Assembly: GCA_028284235.1 (NCBI GenBank)
Contig: JANQSC010000049.1
Location: forward strand, 62,001 to 126,000
Direction of reading: 5' to 3'
DNA from: Opitutaceae bacterium
Lineage (GTDB): Bacteria > Verrucomicrobiota > Verrucomicrobiia > Opitutales > Opitutaceae
DNA length: 64,000 nucleotides
A program made the translations under genes and the position numbers. The notes under the pieces were generated by a model. That model was given only the letters and a program-made list of their open reading frames with translations. It did not search any database and was not told the origin of the DNA. This document shows positions 63,101-64,000 of this stretch, piece by piece; the stretch's first letter is position 1, and each line of letters starts with the position of its first letter.

Positions 63101-63310
63101 GACTTTCTCCTCCGTGTCGGTCGGATTGGAGTTCGGATTGGAGACGCCGATAAACAGCATCGGATTCTCCATGTCGTCGGGAAAGAGGGCGATGGGAATT
63201 TTGATGTAGGCGATCGCTCCGACTACCAGAAGCGTCAACAGGCTCATCGACACCATCGTGGGGCGTCGAATGGAAAGGGAGGGAAGGAAGCTGTCGCGCT
63301 GTTCGTCCAT
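60149..63310 (-). CDS. RND-family efflux permease (AcrB/HAE1-like)
   Basis: A 1053-residue inner-membrane proton-driven exporter with twelve membrane helices and two large periplasmic loops. RPTMVSMSLLTLLVVGAIAY is helix one. MGLLLSIGLVVDNSIVIVEN is helix four, with a single Asp where AcrB has an Asp pair. FILPFSIFLTMPLAGVGVVW and LLGVVVNNGIVLIDLITRLR are in the second half. Substrates (drugs, metals or lipids) are not deducible. Its start codon directly abuts the stop codon (TAAATG) of a second RND gene upstream, so the two are translated together, as in paired two-permease systems. No membrane-fusion or TolC gene lies in the visible part. Confidence 0.93.
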   Translation of the reverse strand: MDEQRDSFLPSLSIRRPTMVSMSLLTLLVVGAIAYIKIPIALFPDDMENPMLFIGVSNPNSNPTDTEEKVTKLVEEGLGTVPGVKRIYSNSYESYSQTNVAFHKGIDISEAYADVRDRMDRVMPDMPDEVEQINVFKFSANDIPILFAAMSLDENAVDVDYVSERYILPALQRINGVGNVNINGVQGREIRIELDNDKIKAHNINVARLGQSLNNQNFNLSAGVVEESERELFVRSVGRISDLETFESIPVDLETGIRLGDIATVDPKPEDNWRVFALERDQSYGVEITRSSGANIVEVCEQIEQTFDELVAMPELESLRFHIFWNQGHHVTESVDNLKQSGLWGGLFSVVVLFLFLRSAKMTLTITLAIPLSIMTSIVALYFLGWSLNIATMMGLLLSIGLVVDNSIVIVENIHVKRQLGMDPKNAALVGSGEMGLAITLATLTTIVVFLPLILMGEGDEMQFWLLRIGVPVMLSLIASLGIALLLIPLATKVFAEKVDTSQGTQSRSRFSKAYTRALRWTLQNRSYACLTLLALLALSFAVPFKKIGQVAESGNQQDVRLRYEFPGGQSLETISNYFAGVYDYLDSQKERYNFDTYSSFYYSTEGSIELHFDDAVKPWYVTGYQSLLGSVGLWKSPHLSKQEIVKDLRENLAAPPGAKLRFSRKDEDPTKSFNVSLYGDDTETLRTISQEVERRLRSVEGLVAVETDEDMRRQELNITLDRERANHFGIDTQLISGAISYAIRGQIVGYYYDTNGHRSRIRIWLHKEDRESISDVRKLTFEGADGAEVPLESLASLSYEGGSRAIRRQDRKTVMRVRGIATKDDSKELFKQTDAAMKDLELPRGYRWDKGGQYQQMQETNQTLVFTLLMIVIFIVLLMGAMFESFILPFSIFLTMPLAGVGVVWTLFLTRTNFNIMAMIGTIILLGVVVNNGIVLIDLITRLRKEGFERLEAIVEACKRRFRPIWMTSLTTMFGMIPMSLGDTKMIDMSYSPLGRAMMGGMLTSTVLTLLVVPLFYTLFDDLRVRFFGYIGSIFRRDGHPGSIKSEVRESV

Positions 63311-64000
63311 TTAAGGGGTTGCTAAGGCACTTTGGCCCGCTTCTTGCGACGAGTCCAGATCGACTTCCGCGCTTTGGCGACTTCCGCGATCGATGAGGGA
63401 GTAGGCGCAAGGGATGACGATGAGCGTGAGCAGCGTGGACGCGCTCAGGCCGGATATGACGGTAATCGCGAGCGGGACGCGAATCTCCGATCCTTCCCCG
63501 ATCCCCAGAGCCATCGGCGTGATGCCGAGGACGGTGGTGAGCGTGGTCATGAGAATCGGCCGGAAGCGAATGCGGCAGGCTTTTTTGATGGCGGCTACTT
63601 TGTCCAGGCCGTCGCGACGACGGAGCGTGTTTATGTAGTCGACGAGTACGATGGCGTTGTTGACGACGATTCCCGCCAGCATGATCAGGCCAATGAATAC
63701 AAGTATGTTCAGCGTCCATCCTCCCAAGTACAAGGTGAGCAAAACGCCGATCATCGCCAGGGGCACGGTGAAGAGAATGATGAGCGGATGAAGCAGGGAC
63801 TCGAACTGGCTCGCCATGACGATGTAGACCAGAAACAAGGCGAGGCCGAGGGCGAAGAGCATGCTGGACGTGGAGCGTTCCATCTCTTCTTGCTGGCCGG
63901 TGATGTCGTAGCTGAATCCGGAAGGGAACTCGATGTCCGAAAGAGCGGCTTGGATACGCAGGGATGCTTCCGAGAGCGAAATCGAATCGACGTTGGAGTA
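63311..64000 (-). CDS. Second RND-family efflux permease, C-terminal part (runs off the right edge)
   Basis: At least 230 residues, continuing past the window. GFSYDITGQQEEMERSTSSM is the end of the periplasmic loop. FALGLALFLVYIVMASQFES, IILFTVPLAMIGVLLTLYLG, VFIGLIMLAGIVVNNAIVLVD, and RFRPILMTTLTTVLGITPMA are the conserved second-half helices of AcrB/HAE1 permeases. The upstream gene of the tandem pair; it ends with TAA immediately before the ATG of the next permease. Two different permeases in one transcript suggest a heteromeric pump, like MdtB/MdtC, or two separate pumps sharing an adaptor. Confidence 0.92.
   Translation of the reverse strand, partial: YSNVDSISLSEASLRIQAALSDIEFPSGFSYDITGQQEEMERSTSSMLFALGLALFLVYIVMASQFESLLHPLIILFTVPLAMIGVLLTLYLGGWTLNILVFIGLIMLAGIVVNNAIVLVDYINTLRRRDGLDKVAAIKKACRIRFRPILMTTLTTVLGITPMALGIGEGSEIRVPLAITVISGLSASTLLTLIVIPCAYSLIDRGSRQSAEVDLDSSQEAGQSALATP

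Overview
The window looks like chromosomal DNA of a member of the Verrucomicrobiota, most likely class Opitutia (Puniceicoccales/Opitutales type, probably aquatic). This rests on gene content: four complete secreted sulfatases plus the tail of a fifth, a planctomycete-type cytochrome c (DUF1592/1588/1585) gene next to a DUF1552 gene, secreted proteins ending in the short 'quasi-Ig' C-terminal module common in this phylum, a double-length UvrA of the kind known from Chlamydiae, and GC-rich intergenic repeats. No database search was possible, so the placement is by recognition.

Layout. 1-6.3 kb: end of a sulfatase, a large hybrid sensor kinase on the minus strand and a divergent PhoD-like phosphatase. 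6.8-12.8 kb: a giant secreted subtilase with seven Ig-like domains. 13-20.4 kb: two sulfatases, a methyltransferase-like protein, a tautomerase-family protein, two very small proteins and two secreted proteins, separated by repeat-rich spacers. 20.7-28.1 kb: a minus-strand run of glycosyltransferase, double-length UvrA and HEAT-like protein. 28.4-34.2 kb: a small membrane protein, lpdA, tRNA-Arg(CCG) with a duplicated 3' end, an FG-GAP protein, an ACT protein and an adenylate-kinase-like protein. 34.3-38.7 kb: DUF502-recO-DUF4870 (minus) divergent from an SNF2 helicase. 38.7-45.8 kb: two sulfatases, an LpxL-like acyltransferase, a cupin, msrA, a ParB-like protein and a MerC-like protein. 45.8-54.4 kb: a ModF-like twin-ATPase, ilvC (class II type), a MATE transporter, an SDR, two proteins of unknown role and a PRPP-synthetase-like protein. 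54.5-60.1 kb: a cytochrome c/DUF1552/ankyrin gene run. 60.1-64 kb: two abutting RND permease genes, the upstream one leaving the window.

How the parts fit. Most of the secretome (sulfatases, subtilase, FG-GAP protein, cytochrome c/DUF1552 pair, PhoD) fits a heterotroph degrading sulfated polysaccharide and protein. The sulfatases are scattered, not organised with transporters into one locus. The housekeeping genes (lpdA, ilvC, recO, uvrA, tRNA) argue against a mobile island.

The least ordinary content is the double-length UvrA with its repeat-like linker, the sulfatase whose active-site motif lacks the usual Pro/Ala, at least three families of structured intergenic repeats, the tRNA-Arg 3'-end duplication, and an isolated strong terminator that may end a small RNA. 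No CRISPR array, insertion sequence, integrase or recognisable defence island was seen.
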